Positions 10,016 through 20,129 are shown, numbered from the stretch's first letter. The stretch is 33,571 nucleotides of DNA from Batkoa obscura (GCA_030770535.1 JASVEC010000194.1:1-33571), one strand, 5' to 3'. A program made the numbers and translations. The notes: generated by a model not told the origin, from the sequence alone.

Positions 10016-11009
10016 TTTTCAACTTGATGAAAATAGGTGCTATTTTATAGTTTTAGGGTCATTCCGCAGTGATGGTTTTGTTGGATTTTTTACTTTTAGG
10101 GTCAAAATATGGGCTGGGCTGCTGTCAAAATTATTGATCATATCAATTACTATTATTGTAAAAAATATTAAATTTGCTTTTTAAAGTATTGACTACTAAC
10201 TCTACTTAATTATAGGCAAAATATATAATTTTCATTTTGTTTTGTGATACAACTGCGAAACAAGTTACTCAGTATAATCAACAAAAATAATGTACTACAG
10301 GTGAGTCATAATTAATCGATGGTAGCTAAAAATTAGAGCCCCTTTAATATATTAAAATAGTTACTAAAACGGCGCTTTAATTTTTTGTATCCCTTTGATT
10401 GATTTAGGGTTGGTTTTGCAATTTGTTTATAGCCCAAATGGAATTCAACACTGTTTATTATCTTTAATTTTTACTAAAAAAATATGACCAAATATACTAA
10501 AAATAAGCGCATAATATAATAAATGGTACTAAGGTTAAATTTATACACTATATTATGCTGTCTTTAATATCTCTTCTAAAATCATTTTGTATTTTATTCT
10601 AAATTTAAGCTGGACTTAAAATTACTAATCTTAAATTAAGAAATGATAATAAATAAATAGCTTATTCTTACTGGTTAATACTTCTAAATGATATCATAAT
10701 AGCTCATCTATTTAAGCGTTCAACAACTTTCTTGACTTATATTGATCTAAATCATGAACTGTAGTTTCAAATAAAGTCCTATTAATAATAATAAAATCGA
10801 ACCTATTTTCATTTAAAGAATATATAAAAGCGCCGATTTCGTTATGAAAATAAATAATTTAAATTTAATCAGCTATCACTTTAATCTCTAATATCAACAA
10901 TTCTTATAATTGATAGCAGACGAATTACTTAAACTGATAAGAGCATTAATTTAACTGCGCATCTTAATTAACAGTATAAATACCCAGCAAACTACACAGG
11001 GTAAAGAAA
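10016..11009. promoter_or_regulatory. Divergent intergenic region between LPxY copies 4 and 5
   Basis: This 1-kb spacer separates the minus-strand half of the array from the plus-strand half. TATAAAAT (minus, 10042-10049) serves copy 4, and TATAAATA (plus, 10975-10982) serves copy 5, whose ATG is 28 bp downstream of the box. No gene is visible between them. Shared control elements are possible, but none can be identified by eye. Confidence 0.5.
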
Positions 11010-11630
11010 ATGTCAGATCCTACTTATAACAATTTAAATGGTGAACTGCTACCTTCTTATTCCTTACAATATAATAATAGCGCACTACCCTCATACCCAT
11101 CCCAAATCAAAAGTTTTACAATACATAGCAACTTTTCTTTGATAAAAAAGATCCCTCAGTGTAAATGGAAATTACAAGAAGCAGGCACCAAAGCTTCTTG
11201 GTTTTCGATTAAGCCCACCAATAATGGGATTCAACTCATTGACTTTGATGACTCAGTCATAATGAAAACTCATCAGCTACCAAGATTAGACCATAAGCTT
11301 TACTTTAAAGTTATAGATCCTTTAAATCAAAGATGCTATGCTGAGGTAATATCCCAGTTGAATCAGTGTGTGATTTTGATGTCCCATTCTTACCAGAAGG
11401 AAACTGAGATCAAAAAGTATGTGATTGAGAAAAAAAGACTGAGTAGTGGGCGCTCAATATGGAACATTTATTTAAATGGGTTCCCAGATACAGTAGTCTG
11501 TAGCTTTAATTTAAAACACGATCGAACAGAGATTGCGGATGTTAGATTCAATTGTAGTTATTTAACTAGTTTGGAGTTTTATACGTTTTTCAGTGTGGTG
11601 GGACAACTCGTTTCGTTAATTTATTCTTGA
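11010..11630 (+). CDS. Tandem-LPxY family protein, copy 5
   Basis: A 206-residue single-exon gene. LPSY (14-17) and LPSY (26-29) are the paired motifs, preceded by a related DPTY at 3-6. The core has CKWKLQEAGTKASWFSIKPTNNG, matching copy 4's W-K-L-x-E...W...P-T-N-x-G. YVIEKKRLSSGRSIWNIYL parallels the basic segment of the others. The C-terminal helix (SLEFYTFFSVVGQLVSLIYS) has Glu and Gln. The start is supported by the TATAAATA box at 10975-10982. Function unknown. Confidence 0.85.
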   Translation: MSDPTYNNLNGELLPSYSLQYNNSALPSYPSQIKSFTIHSNFSLIKKIPQCKWKLQEAGTKASWFSIKPTNNGIQLIDFDDSVIMKTHQLPRLDHKLYFKVIDPLNQRCYAEVISQLNQCVILMSHSYQKETEIKKYVIEKKRLSSGRSIWNIYLNGFPDTVVCSFNLKHDRTEIADVRFNCSYLTSLEFYTFFSVVGQLVSLIYS

Positions 11631-12201
11631 ATGTGTATTTATTAGTCTTATTTTTTAACTTACTAGCTGCCATTGGTAGTCTTATTATATCATTATTATT
11701 AAATAAATTTATTACTATTTTTTATTCCATTTTGCTACCTATTTTCAATGTGAAATTTTAAAACTTATCAACAATATAACAATCTAAAATTAGAATTATC
11801 CGAAAAACTCTCAATATTAGTTTTAAAAATTCCTATCATTTCATTTTTAACGAAATGATGCAATAATAACCATTATGTCACTTTTCAATTTAATACGTAC
11901 TACCAACCATCATTATTTTTCCTTTTAATAAAGCTGCTTATAAATAGCATTTAAATATGGACTAGCTTACAGAGACTTTCATATCAGTTCAATAATTCAA
12001 CACTTCGATTAAAGTATATTTTATTCCTACAATTTATTGTATTGATAAAAAACTATTAAATATTATTAAAACAAAAAACAAAGTAATAAGAAATAATAAA
12101 ATATGAATATTTCTTAATTTAGAATCTTTATGTTTATTTTTAAATTAAACTATTTATTAATTTATTTGAATAAATATAAAAGTTATCTTTAAAATTATGA
12201 T
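11631..12201. other. Intergenic, nothing recognised
   Basis: AT-rich spacer downstream of LPxY copy 5 with no supportable gene or repeat. Confidence 0.5.
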
Positions 12202-12545
12202 ATAGAGATATCTAAATTAATTTCATTTTTGCTTAATTTGTAAAAAATTTATGTTTTAAAAATTTTGCTTAAAACTATAGAAATATTTTTATTAAAAGCA
12301 GAAATATCTAATATAGCTTTAAATTATTCTATTATAATCTATATTATAAGTTAGAAGGATTTCTATTAAATCTAATGAAAAGCACCATATTACCAAGGCT
12401 TCTACTAATATAACCTATATATTAGCATTAATCAAAGCTGTAGTATGTAAATAAATACATATTTTTATAAAACATTATTAAGAAGTATCTATTATTAACT
12501 GCTTTGTAGCTAATATTGTAAACTTCCTATCAAATAGATATGAAA
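12202..12545 (-). mobile_element. Decayed 3'-end relic of the TGGGG-type transposon
   Basis: The relic aligns with 7919-8190 of the composite element in the same orientation: degenerate TIR, then TTTTAAAAA.TT.GCTTAAAA, then AAATTATTCTATTATA, and near the end ATTAACTGCTTTGTA against ATCAACCGCTTTATA. It is much more diverged than the copies at 7919 and 18640, and has insertions. It marks an older wave of the same family. Confidence 0.6.
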
Positions 12546-12998
12546 TTTGATATTCAGTGCTTGGAATCAAAAGCAGTTCTTGCTTGATTAGCCAGCTGTA
12601 AGTTTAAAGGTCCTATTTTATGTGACTTAGACTTGAATTATGAAGAGTAGCACGTATTAGGTTACAGACTATGGAAGACAAATAGAATAGATAATGTTAC
12701 TGTAAAATCTATATAAAATATTATCAGAAAGATTTAATGGCTTTATTAGAGGTACAATATCAGAGAACAATTCAGTTAAAAAGCCTCGAGTTATTATATT
12801 GAAGAATCTTTTTTATACTGCAACAAGTATGGATATCAAAATGAGAGAATAATATTGTTTGTAATATGAAATTAGAAATTCCCATAGTATCAAAATAAGA
12901 GCCTAGAATTGGTTGTCTCCGAACTCAAGAACACAGCAACTTAAGTTATTATTCTGTTATAATTAATCATAGAGCTGACAAAGCGATATTTCACATTT
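12546..12998 (+). mobile_element. Decayed coding relic, repeat family R (copy 1)
   Basis: Homologous along its length to the reverse complement of about 20445-20905. Shared blocks include AATTCAGTTAAAAAGCC, ATGGCTTTATTA or close variants, and AAGCGATATTTCAC near the end. Both copies seem to derive from one protein-coding element and are heavily decayed. Its left edge coincides with the end of the transposon relic at 12545. The element is unidentified; see the copy at 20445. Confidence 0.55.
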
Positions 12999-13014
12999 CT
13001 TATTATATTTACAC

Positions 13015-13033
13015 TTATTATTATTATTATTAC

Positions 13034-13113
<80 letters not shown>
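13015..13113. repeat. TTA trinucleotide microsatellite
   Basis: About 33 units of TTA/ATT with two small interruptions. It lies outside any gene. Confidence 0.95.
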
Positions 13114-13115
<2 letters not shown>

Positions 13116-13284
13116 ACAATTTTATATTTTATTAAAAATTTTCATATATTTTATATTATATATATTTTTTGGCAAGTTATTATGAAATTTTTCTCAAATT
13201 TTTATTTTTATTTTTATTTCATGTGGTCAAATAGTTAAATTTTGCTTTTAAATACTACAAATAAATTAATTTTATTTAGTTATA

Positions 13285-13385
13285 TGGGGATGTTTTTTTG
13301 TGTTTAAGAATTCTATTAACAATTTTTCTACTCAAATAATGCTTAAAAAACGGAAGAAGTAATGAAGTCAAAAAAAACACCCCCA
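13285..13385 (-). repeat. MITE copy M2
   Basis: A 101-bp copy in reverse orientation. It begins TGGGGATGTTTTTTTGTGT and ends with a run of C then A. TA flanks both ends (13283-13284 and 13386-13387), matching a TA target duplication. Confidence 0.85.
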
Positions 13386-13700
13386 TATTTAGTTTCTAAT
13401 AACTTAGTTCTTAACTTTTAGCACATAATTTTAAATGCTAGTTTAAATCTAGTTCAAAAGTTATTAAAGTTATAATAATAATGAACTATAAAGTATGATA
13501 TATATAGTAATCTTAGAAGGCTTATTTAGTAAATGGAAAATTCAAAACAGATAAAAAACAAAAGGAGTAGTATTATTTGTATATGTTAATAAAGTTAAAA
13601 GGCTTTAATGGCGAATCAATAAAACAGAAACTATCTTACGAATATTAAAATCTGTATTTTTTCTTTAAATATTATATTTGACAATAAAAAGGAGGAATGG
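13386..13700. other. Spacer between MITE M2 and tRNA-Asn
   Basis: No gene or repeat is visible in this AT-rich stretch. Confidence 0.5.
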
Positions 13701-13774
13701 GCTCGTATGGCGCAATTGGCTAGCGCGTTCGACTGTTAATCGAGAGGTTGCTGGTTCGATCCCAGCTATGAGCG
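13701..13774 (+). tRNA. tRNA-Asn (GTT)
   Basis: The acceptor stem GCTCGTA/TATGAGC pairs with one G-T wobble, and the discriminator is G, as expected for Asn. The D arm has GCGC...GCGC and the anticodon stem is TTCGA/TCGAG. The anticodon GTT is at 13735-13737. The T arm is GCTGG-TTCGATC-CCAGC. No intron. A five-T terminator follows at 13781-13785. Confidence 0.96.
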
Positions 13775-14479
13775 TACCAATTTTTAATATTAAAATGGTA
13801 CTTAATTTTAGTTTTGAGTTCAAACAAAGCCTGAGTATTTTTTTCATCTAAAAGTTCATGTCAATATAAAAGATTAATCCTATCATCAAAATCTTTAAAC
13901 GAAAAACAATAGATTATAAAAACACAGATTGTGTTTAATTGGGTTGGTATATTGTCTAAGTAGAGTACTTTAGTTTCTTGTTTATTAAAATCAAAAGTGC
14001 TTTGATTGTCTTTCTCTAAATGATTTGTAATTCTATTTCAACTCATACATAACGGGTAATTCTAAAATTGTCCCTGACTAAATTCTAATGAAAATCCCTG
14101 AATACGTCAAGGGTTTAGTTAATGAATAAGGTACTTTTTGTTTTATCAAAAAGACTATAAACCTTAGTTGCATACTTTTACACAATTGGTCTAAACAATA
14201 GTTAAAATCAGATGGTAAGCTCCAATCTCTTAGTTAATAAACTTACATGTTTAAGTTAGTTTTGTTTGATACATTAAATGATTTAATGAAATGTATTATA
14301 CCAGTTTTTTGTATAAAGAATACGCTTTTTATTAATTAGGGCTTAAATGTAGTAATAGGTAATTTAAGATTTAAAAACTTAAGTTATTTAGTATCCGCTT
14401 ATGAAGCAGAGAGGTTATTCAGTTAATAATAACGAAATGTAGTAGAATTTTTGAACTTCTATATAAAGCAAATTTATAA
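13775..14479. other. Intergenic, nothing recognised
   Basis: AT-rich sequence after the tRNA-Asn terminator, up to the approximate start of the segmental duplication. No gene is supported. Confidence 0.5.
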
Positions 14480-15506
14480 ACACATGGAGTTTTTATTTAG
14501 TTATCAGGAATATTTTTTAAATTTAATTTAATAGTTTGTGGTTACAAATGGGTATATAGCTCTTTAAAGGAGTGTAGTTTTGGGGTCGATATGTAAGCAT
14601 TGTTCTGCCCAAGGTCCGAAATTATCCCCCAAAAAACGAAAATAATTACAAGGATTGATAAGAGAAGCCAAAAGTTATGGTATACTATTTTTTGAAATTT
14701 ATTTTATAAGAATCAAAAAAGATAACTCAATTATAGTTATTAAAATAATATATAAAAGTTAGTTGATTAATCAAACACATAAGGTCCTAATTAACTACAT
14801 ATTAAATAATATAGTATAATACAGATAATGACTACAATAGGTAATATTTAGTAAAAGATAACTTGTTGAAACCAAAACAAATAGTCAAAAATTGAGTATT
14901 AACATACGAGTCAAAAGGATATGTTTATTGGCTATACTGATCGGAAAACAGCTCAAATTAAATAGGTATTTATTAAAATATTTCAAAATAGAAACACTAA
15001 GGCTTAAATCGAGCTTTACTAAATTAATAATAAACTAAAAAATGAAACTTTTGGGTAGAAAATCGAAAATAAAATGAGATCATCAAAAGTAAGCTAAAAA
15101 CCAATGGATGTACTAATGTTTTATATTTTGGGGATCTGTAGTAAAAAGTGATTTCATTTTGATTTTGAACCCTTTGTAATAAATTTGAAATCTGATTATT
15201 AAATAAATATATATTTTTTTCAAATTCAAAAATAGCTATGAACGACTATGTATATTACACAAGATAACATCCAGGGATGGTGAAGACATATTCAGCCAAT
15301 TTAAGTTCATTGTCGGTGTTATGAATTTTTACAAAGCATAGCTATTAAGGAAGCAAATATCAATTACAAAGAATCTATTTTTAAAGCAACCAATTTAACA
15401 ACATAAGCTTATTAGCTAAATTTAAATATCCATAATCAAGTCAATTAATTGGATAAATTGAGAAGTATAAATTCTCTGAGTTGGGTTGGCTGCGAAAGGG
15501 ATAAAG

Positions 15507-15515
15507 TATAAATAA
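15507..15515 (+). promoter_or_regulatory. TATA box of LPxY copy 6
   Basis: TATAAATAA about 70 bp upstream of the ATG at 15582. Copy 7 has a differently placed TATAAAA at 22506-22512. Confidence 0.4.
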
Positions 15516-15581
15516 GGTGACAAAAAATTAAAATTATTTAAAAAATTATTTAGAAAACATAACAATAACAGAAGCTGAAGC

Positions 15582-16211
15582 ATGGAAGTGCTACCAGAGT
15601 ATAATAGCATCAATGAATCAATTGAGCTACCTAGTTATCATAGTCCGCTCAAGCAATTCACAATCAAAAGTAAATTTTCATTGAACGTTGGAATCCATAG
15701 GTGTAATTGGAATGTATGTGAAAAGGGAAGTGATATCGTATGGTATAAGCTATATCCTAATTTACGAGGCGTTTCTTTAAAAGAGAGTAACAAATCGGCT
15801 TTGATTGATTTGATTCAAATTCCTTCAAGTAAGACTGGCTTGGATTTATACAATTTCATCATCAATGACAAATCCCAAAACTCGAGAGTTACCATGGAAG
15901 TCCAAAGCAATGACAAAGAACTAATCTATTACATTAATGTCTATAAAACCAACCTCAAAGGACAAGATAAAGAAACTTATTGTATTAGTAAAAGATCTGC
16001 CAATCATGGTAATAATTCAGTATGGTGTTTATATAATGTTGAATACCCTAATGAAGTTTTGGCCAAATTTACATTGGCTTTTTCTTGCCAAAGAATAGCT
16101 GATATCGCTCTTTATAATAACATTCCACTCTTTGAGTATCACATATTTTTAACTTCTATCTCTCAATGCCTATTGCACTTGTTTTCTATACATTCCAATT
16201 TGGCTTCTTAA
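15582..16211 (+). CDS. Tandem-LPxY family protein, copy 6
   Basis: A 209-residue single-exon gene, the close duplicate of copy 7. LPEY (4-7) and LPSY (16-19) are the paired motifs. The core runs FTIKSKFSL...CNWNVCEKGSDIVWYKLYP, followed by LRGVSLKESNKSALIDLIQIP, which is nearly invariant between copies 6 and 7. The basic segment is YCISKRSANHG...VWCLYN. The C-terminal helix (FEYHIFLTSISQCLLHLFSI) has an extra SNLAS-type tail compared with copies 1, 4 and 5. A glycosyltransferase remnant lies about 350 bp downstream on the opposite strand, mirroring copy 7 and its intact neighbour. Function unknown. Confidence 0.87.
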   Translation: MEVLPEYNSINESIELPSYHSPLKQFTIKSKFSLNVGIHRCNWNVCEKGSDIVWYKLYPNLRGVSLKESNKSALIDLIQIPSSKTGLDLYNFIINDKSQNSRVTMEVQSNDKELIYYINVYKTNLKGQDKETYCISKRSANHGNNSVWCLYNVEYPNEVLAKFTLAFSCQRIADIALYNNIPLFEYHIFLTSISQCLLHLFSIHSNLAS

Positions 16212-16559
16212 CTTACCAATTTGTTTGAATCTACTCATGTATAGCTCCTATCCCTTAAATTATTATTATGCCATTTAGTTAATGTAAAATATAAAAAGTT
16301 CTTAGATATTTAATATACTAAAATACATTAAAAAAATATGTTTATACTAAATTTTTGAAGTTTTAATTTAATAGTCCATTATAAAAATATTTATAAAATT
16401 TAGTTTAAAATCCCTTATTTTATATTGAAATACTAGATTGATTAAACTTATAAAGTAATAGCTAACGAATACAGCATTGTTAGGAAAATATTTTAAAAAA
16501 AATGTTATACATCAACAGGGTTTATATCATTTTATTTAATCGTCAGCATAAACTTTTAA
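16212..16559. other. Spacer between LPxY copy 6 and the glycosyltransferase remnant
   Basis: Matches weakly the spacer between copy 7 and the intact glycosyltransferase (23224-23545), for example TGTAAAATATAAAA just after the gene. It contains no gene of its own. Confidence 0.5.
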
Positions 16560-16812
16560 TCAGTGAGCAACCTTTACTATTTTAAAATAGAATTAAATCA
16601 AATGCTAAAAAACAAAAAAAATAAAATAAAGCAAAGGATTAAAATATTAGCCAAATAGATACCCAAACTATACTTTAAAAAGGAGCTTAGCTTCATACTT
16701 GGATGAATATGATAAGCCAATTCACAAGGTGGTAGTATCGTTATTTGAATTAAATGGACTAAATGATCTATACATAATTTAGCAAGTTCAATTTGTTTAA
16801 TAATAATCCCCG
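16560..16812 (-). pseudogene. 3' remnant of a UDP-glycosyltransferase gene
   Basis: Closely matches 23590-23826, the part of the intact gene coding for roughly residues 463-538. Shared stretches include GGAGCTTAGC/GGGCTTAGC with CTTCATACTTGGATGAAT, and AAATGGACTAAATG. Small length differences disrupt the frame, and everything upstream of residue ~463 is gone. The TGGGG transposon begins 160 bp further on. It is host-gene debris left by the segmental duplication. Confidence 0.8.
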
Positions 16813-17785
16813 AATTTTCTGTTCTAAATTTTTAGTTTTCTGAACTGAAATTTTAAATACTCTAAAATTTGTTGAAAAATTACTTGCAATTTTGACCCAA
16901 AGCTAATATCAGTTTTGCTTAAAAACAGCAAACTATTTTTTATTATAATTTGTTAACTATTAATCAATAAATGGGGCTGTCCTAATTGGTTTCAGAATCT
17001 ACTTAGAAATTAATCCAAATTTAAAATTCCAAGTTTGTGTTCAATATAACGGTTAAATCTAAAAAGCCTAAAATTAAATGTCTCTATTTAAAACTTATTT
17101 TAATTGTTTCCTTTTCTTAAATAGCTAATTTTCCTAACTATATATTTTATGTTAGTTCTGTTAGATATTTAACAGATATATGATATATAACTATATGATT
17201 ATATAATTATATAAATACACTTATTTGACTTTATTTTTTGTTGAAATAAAAATAAAATCCAAACTTTCATAACTAAACTTCGAAATCGAATTTTTGAAAA
17301 CTTCAATACAATAGGGAGGAGTACACAATATAAACATTGTAATTCATTTACATCAATTTTAAGAGCTACTTATAACAACCCAAGGTTTATCGAATTTTAT
17401 AATAAAACAAAACAAAGAAAAGATATATTATCAAAGTTTACTATCGATAATAATAAACTTAATCAAGTAATGTATAAAACTAGTGCTTTAAGGGAAACAG
17501 GAAACAAAAACCAGCAAGTAGCGTTATTATCAACTATAGCTTCAGTATATTCTTTTGATGAATGTAAGAGTTTTAGGTTTAATATAAATAGAAATCAATA
17601 TGATTATTCAAAAACAAGTAATAATAATAAAATATCAACATTAAAACCTATTATTAGAAATACAAAAAAAATTAAAGATGACCAAATTGAAACTATCATA
17701 CAATATTTACTAAATGATTCAACTATTTCATCAAGATTTAATAAAAAAAATAACGATAGTAAATATTCATCAGATAATATATATA

Positions 17786-17885
17786 TGGGGCTGTTTTTTT
17801 TGATTTCATTATTTTTCCGTTTTTTAAGCACTATTTGAGTGGAAAATTTGTTAGTAAAATTCTTAAACACAAAAATACATCCTCA
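17786..17885 (+). repeat. MITE copy M3, inserted in the transposase gene
   Basis: 100 bp, TGGGGCTGT at the left and CATCCTCA at the right, flanked by TA at 17784-17785 and 17886-17887. Element plus one TA is 102 bp, so the downstream transposase frame stays in register. Confidence 0.88.
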
Positions 17886-18027
17886 TATATTAAATAAAAG
17901 TAGAAGAATGATATATAGTAAATATTTGAATGATCTAAGAGATAAAGCAGTAGCTAGGTCAACGTTCTTTAAATATATACCAACTAATTTCAAAAATCCA
18001 GCAAGAAAAACGGATCTATGTAATATA

Positions 18028-18127
18028 TGGGAATGTTTTTTTTAACTTCACAATTTTTTCCATTTTTAAGCGCTATTTAAGCGGAAAATTTGTTAGTAAA
18101 ATCCTTAAACATAAAAATACATCCCCA
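18028..18127 (+). repeat. MITE copy M4, inserted in the transposase gene
   Basis: 100 bp, TGGGAATGT to CATCCCCA, flanked by TA at 18026-18027 and 18128-18129. It splits the codons of a Cys-x-x-Cys motif (tgt aat ata | tgt), which reforms exactly if the MITE and one TA are removed. Confidence 0.9.
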
Positions 18128-19615
18128 TATGTACCCAGTATACAGTTAGAAAAAAGTTATTTGAAAATAAAATAAATACAGCAAAAAACAAAGCAGAGAT
18201 ACAAGAAATTTTCAACGAAGAAAAACTATACAAATTAGATAAATTCTGTGTTGATACTCAAAAAAACACATTTAATGAAACTATCAAAAAATTAAATAAC
18301 AAAAGTTGTATAATAGTTTTAGATTTTAAACAAAATATGGAAATAGGGACAAGACCAGATTCAATAAATCTAGATCATTATAATAAACAAGCTATATCAG
18401 TATTAGGTTTTGGTGTATTATATTTAAAAGATGATAAAACAATAGGCAAAGTTTACTTTGATTATTTATCTGAAATATTGAATCATGATTCAGCATATGC
18501 AGGAGATTGTTTAATCGATTTGATCTCTACAGAGCTTCTATTTAAAAAGTTTACAAAAATTAATATATGGGCAGATACAGGAAATCATTTTAGATCCCAG
18601 GAGTTTCTACACTATATGTTTAAAGAAATTCATAAAATAAATAGTAGTTTGAGTGTCAATCTTAATTTTTTTGCTGAGCATCATGGAAAAAGTATAGTTG
18701 ATGGACATTTTGGAAACCTTTCAAAATGGAAAAGTAGTTTTGAAGCGTTAGGTAAAATAGAAGATATCGATCAATTAATTTCAAGACTTGAGGCTTTTAT
18801 TTGCGAGCATAATAAAATCAATAACTGGACTGTTAATAATGGGAAAACAGATATAATTTTTAAAAAGTATAAAAGAAACAAAAATACAAAAAGAATAATA
18901 GAGATGCAGGGCATTAAGAAGTATTTACATTTTATTAAACATAACAATAAACTACATTGTTATCCAGTATCTGATACATCAAAAAAAAGCGATATAGTCC
19001 CAATTAAAGTTATAGAGTCTATAGAAAACAGAAAAATTAAAAGATCGATCCCAGCTTACCTTGCGAAGATAACAGAGAATTTAAAAATTTCGATATTTAC
19101 TAAGCAAGTAAGTAGTTTGTTGAATGATAGAAATAGATTGTTAAATGTTAAGATTACTTAAGTTATTAATAGCTAAGTTAATAAATAGTCAAAGAACAAG
19201 TAACTGTAATAATATGTAAAAACTATTATTACTTGTACTATATAGGGATGGTTAATTATAGTTTTGGGGCTGACCACTCCCTCCCATGCAGCTATTTATT
19301 AACTTGGCAATATATTAATAATGTAACTACAACATTAAAATAGTTTATTTATTTGATAATAAATCTACAATGTTGGTTATAAAGCGGTTGATAATAAATA
19401 TTTCTCAATTAAGCTTTATAAGAACATGTATTTAAGATCTAGTAGAAATTCAAGTAACTTACAGTATGAGCTATAATAGAATGATTTAGAACTGTGTTTG
19501 GGTACTTTTGTTTTAATAAAAGATGTGATTTTATAGAATTTTAAGCGAAGTTTTTAAAATACAAAATTTTTCAAAAATTGGATAAAATAATGAAACTAAT
19601 TCAGACAACCCCAAA

Positions 19616-19716
19616 TGGGGATGTTTTTTTTGGCTTCATCACTTTCTCCATTTTTTAAGCACTATTTGAGTGGAAAGGTTATTAATAAAATTCTTAAACA
19701 CAAAAATACATCCCCA
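19616..19716 (+). repeat. MITE copy M5, abutting the transposon's right end
   Basis: 101 bp, TGGGGATGT to CATCCCCA, two bases beyond the transposon end. It is flanked by AA on both sides (19614-19615 and 19717-19718) instead of TA. Confidence 0.88.
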
Positions 19717-20028
19717 AATATAAAACTTAAAAATAAAAATAAATTATATGATTTTTACCAATTGGCCTTTTCAGATTTGTATTTAATGCCAAAAAAGATA
19801 AAATTTATTATTACATCTAATAAAAGACAAAAGATTATTAAATCTTTAAATAAAAGCTAAAAAGGTATATTTAGAACATGGTGTTAATAGGAAAGGATTT
19901 GAAAATATCGCTAAAAGATTTAAAAACAAAAAAAGTGAAATTAAAAATAGAGATGAAGGAAAATTAATAAATTAAACTAAAAGCACTCTAAATTTATTGA
20001 AAATTTGATACCAAAAGTAAAAACAATA
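19717..20028 (+). other. Decayed coding-like segment between MITEs M5 and M6
   Basis: Reads partly as protein: LYDFYQLAFSDLYLMPKKIK and KRQKIIKSLNK to 19860, then in another frame YLEHGVNRKGFENIAKRFKN and a Lys-rich tail. The composition is more gene-like than the surroundings. I do not recognise it; it may be a relic of another mobile element. Confidence 0.35.
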
Positions 20029-20129
20029 TGGGGATATAATTTTTTGTTTAAGAATTGGACTAACAATCTTTCCACTCAAATAGGACTTAAAAAATGGAAA
20101 AAGTGATGAAATCAAAAAAAACATCCAGA
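20029..20129 (-). repeat. MITE copy M6
   Basis: 101 bp in reverse orientation, slightly degenerate at its right end (CATCCAGA). TA on both sides (20027-20028 and 20130-20131). Confidence 0.85.

Larger units (their letters stand above)
14480..16812 (+). repeat. Segmental duplication, block 1
   Basis: This block is colinear, in the same orientation, with about 21500-23830. Anchors include AATTTAATTTAATAG near 14520 and 21540, the AT-rich leader with ATTTGAAATC-like text near 15180 and 22160, the family gene (copies 6 and 7), and the 3' part of a glycosyltransferase gene. Intergenic parts are strongly diverged while the family gene is well conserved. Outer limits are approximate. The block ends at 16812, where similarity to the glycosyltransferase stops. 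Confidence 0.7.
17245..19161 (+). pseudogene. DDE-like transposase, frame interrupted by two MITEs
   Basis: One frame is open from 17245 (first ATG 17470) to the stop at 19161, about 570 codons once M3 (17786-17885) and M4 (18028-18127), each with one TA, are discounted. Each MITE brings one in-frame stop. Features in order: a Lys/Asn-rich N-terminal region; RSTFFKYIP-NFK-PARKTDLC, completed to DLCNIC (a Cys-x-x-Cys) when M4 is removed; candidate acidic residues in VLDFKQN (Asp at 18322), IWADTGNHFRS (Asp at 18574) and HGKSIVDGHFG (Asp at 18700); and a basic C-terminal region. This order is that of a DDE/RNase-H-type transposase, but I cannot assign a named superfamily. As it stands, the gene should not give a full-length product. 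Confidence 0.8.
16972..19613 (+). mobile_element. Near-complete autonomous DNA transposon with TGGGG termini
   Basis: The left end TGGGGCTGTCCTAATTGG and the right end, read inward as TGGGGTTGTCTGAATTAG, form an imperfect inverted repeat of about 23 bp. The flanking dinucleotide is AA on both sides (16970-16971 and 19614-19615). It carries one long transposase frame broken by two MITEs (M3, M4). Without the MITEs it would be about 2.44 kb. Its last 974 bp are nearly identical to the composite element at 7919, indicating recent activity. It lies between the duplicated blocks and next to the truncated glycosyltransferase remnant. Confidence 0.85.

Noticed and set aside
13665-13847. 60-codon minus-strand frame
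   Set aside because: It is the antisense of the tRNA-Asn gene; the AGIEPATSRL-like reading is a familiar artefact of translating tRNA genes.
15422-15613. Minus-strand 63-codon frame over the promoter of copy 6
   Set aside because: Overlaps the TATA region and start of a real gene; Leu/Phe-rich chance reading.
17786-18127. M3 and M4 as introner-like elements spliced from the transposase mRNA
   Set aside because: The precise boundaries are TA/TGGGG...CCCCA/TA, not GT-AG. The possible GT...AG around M4 (from GTAATA to CCCAG) gives the wrong phase. TA target duplications explain them fully.
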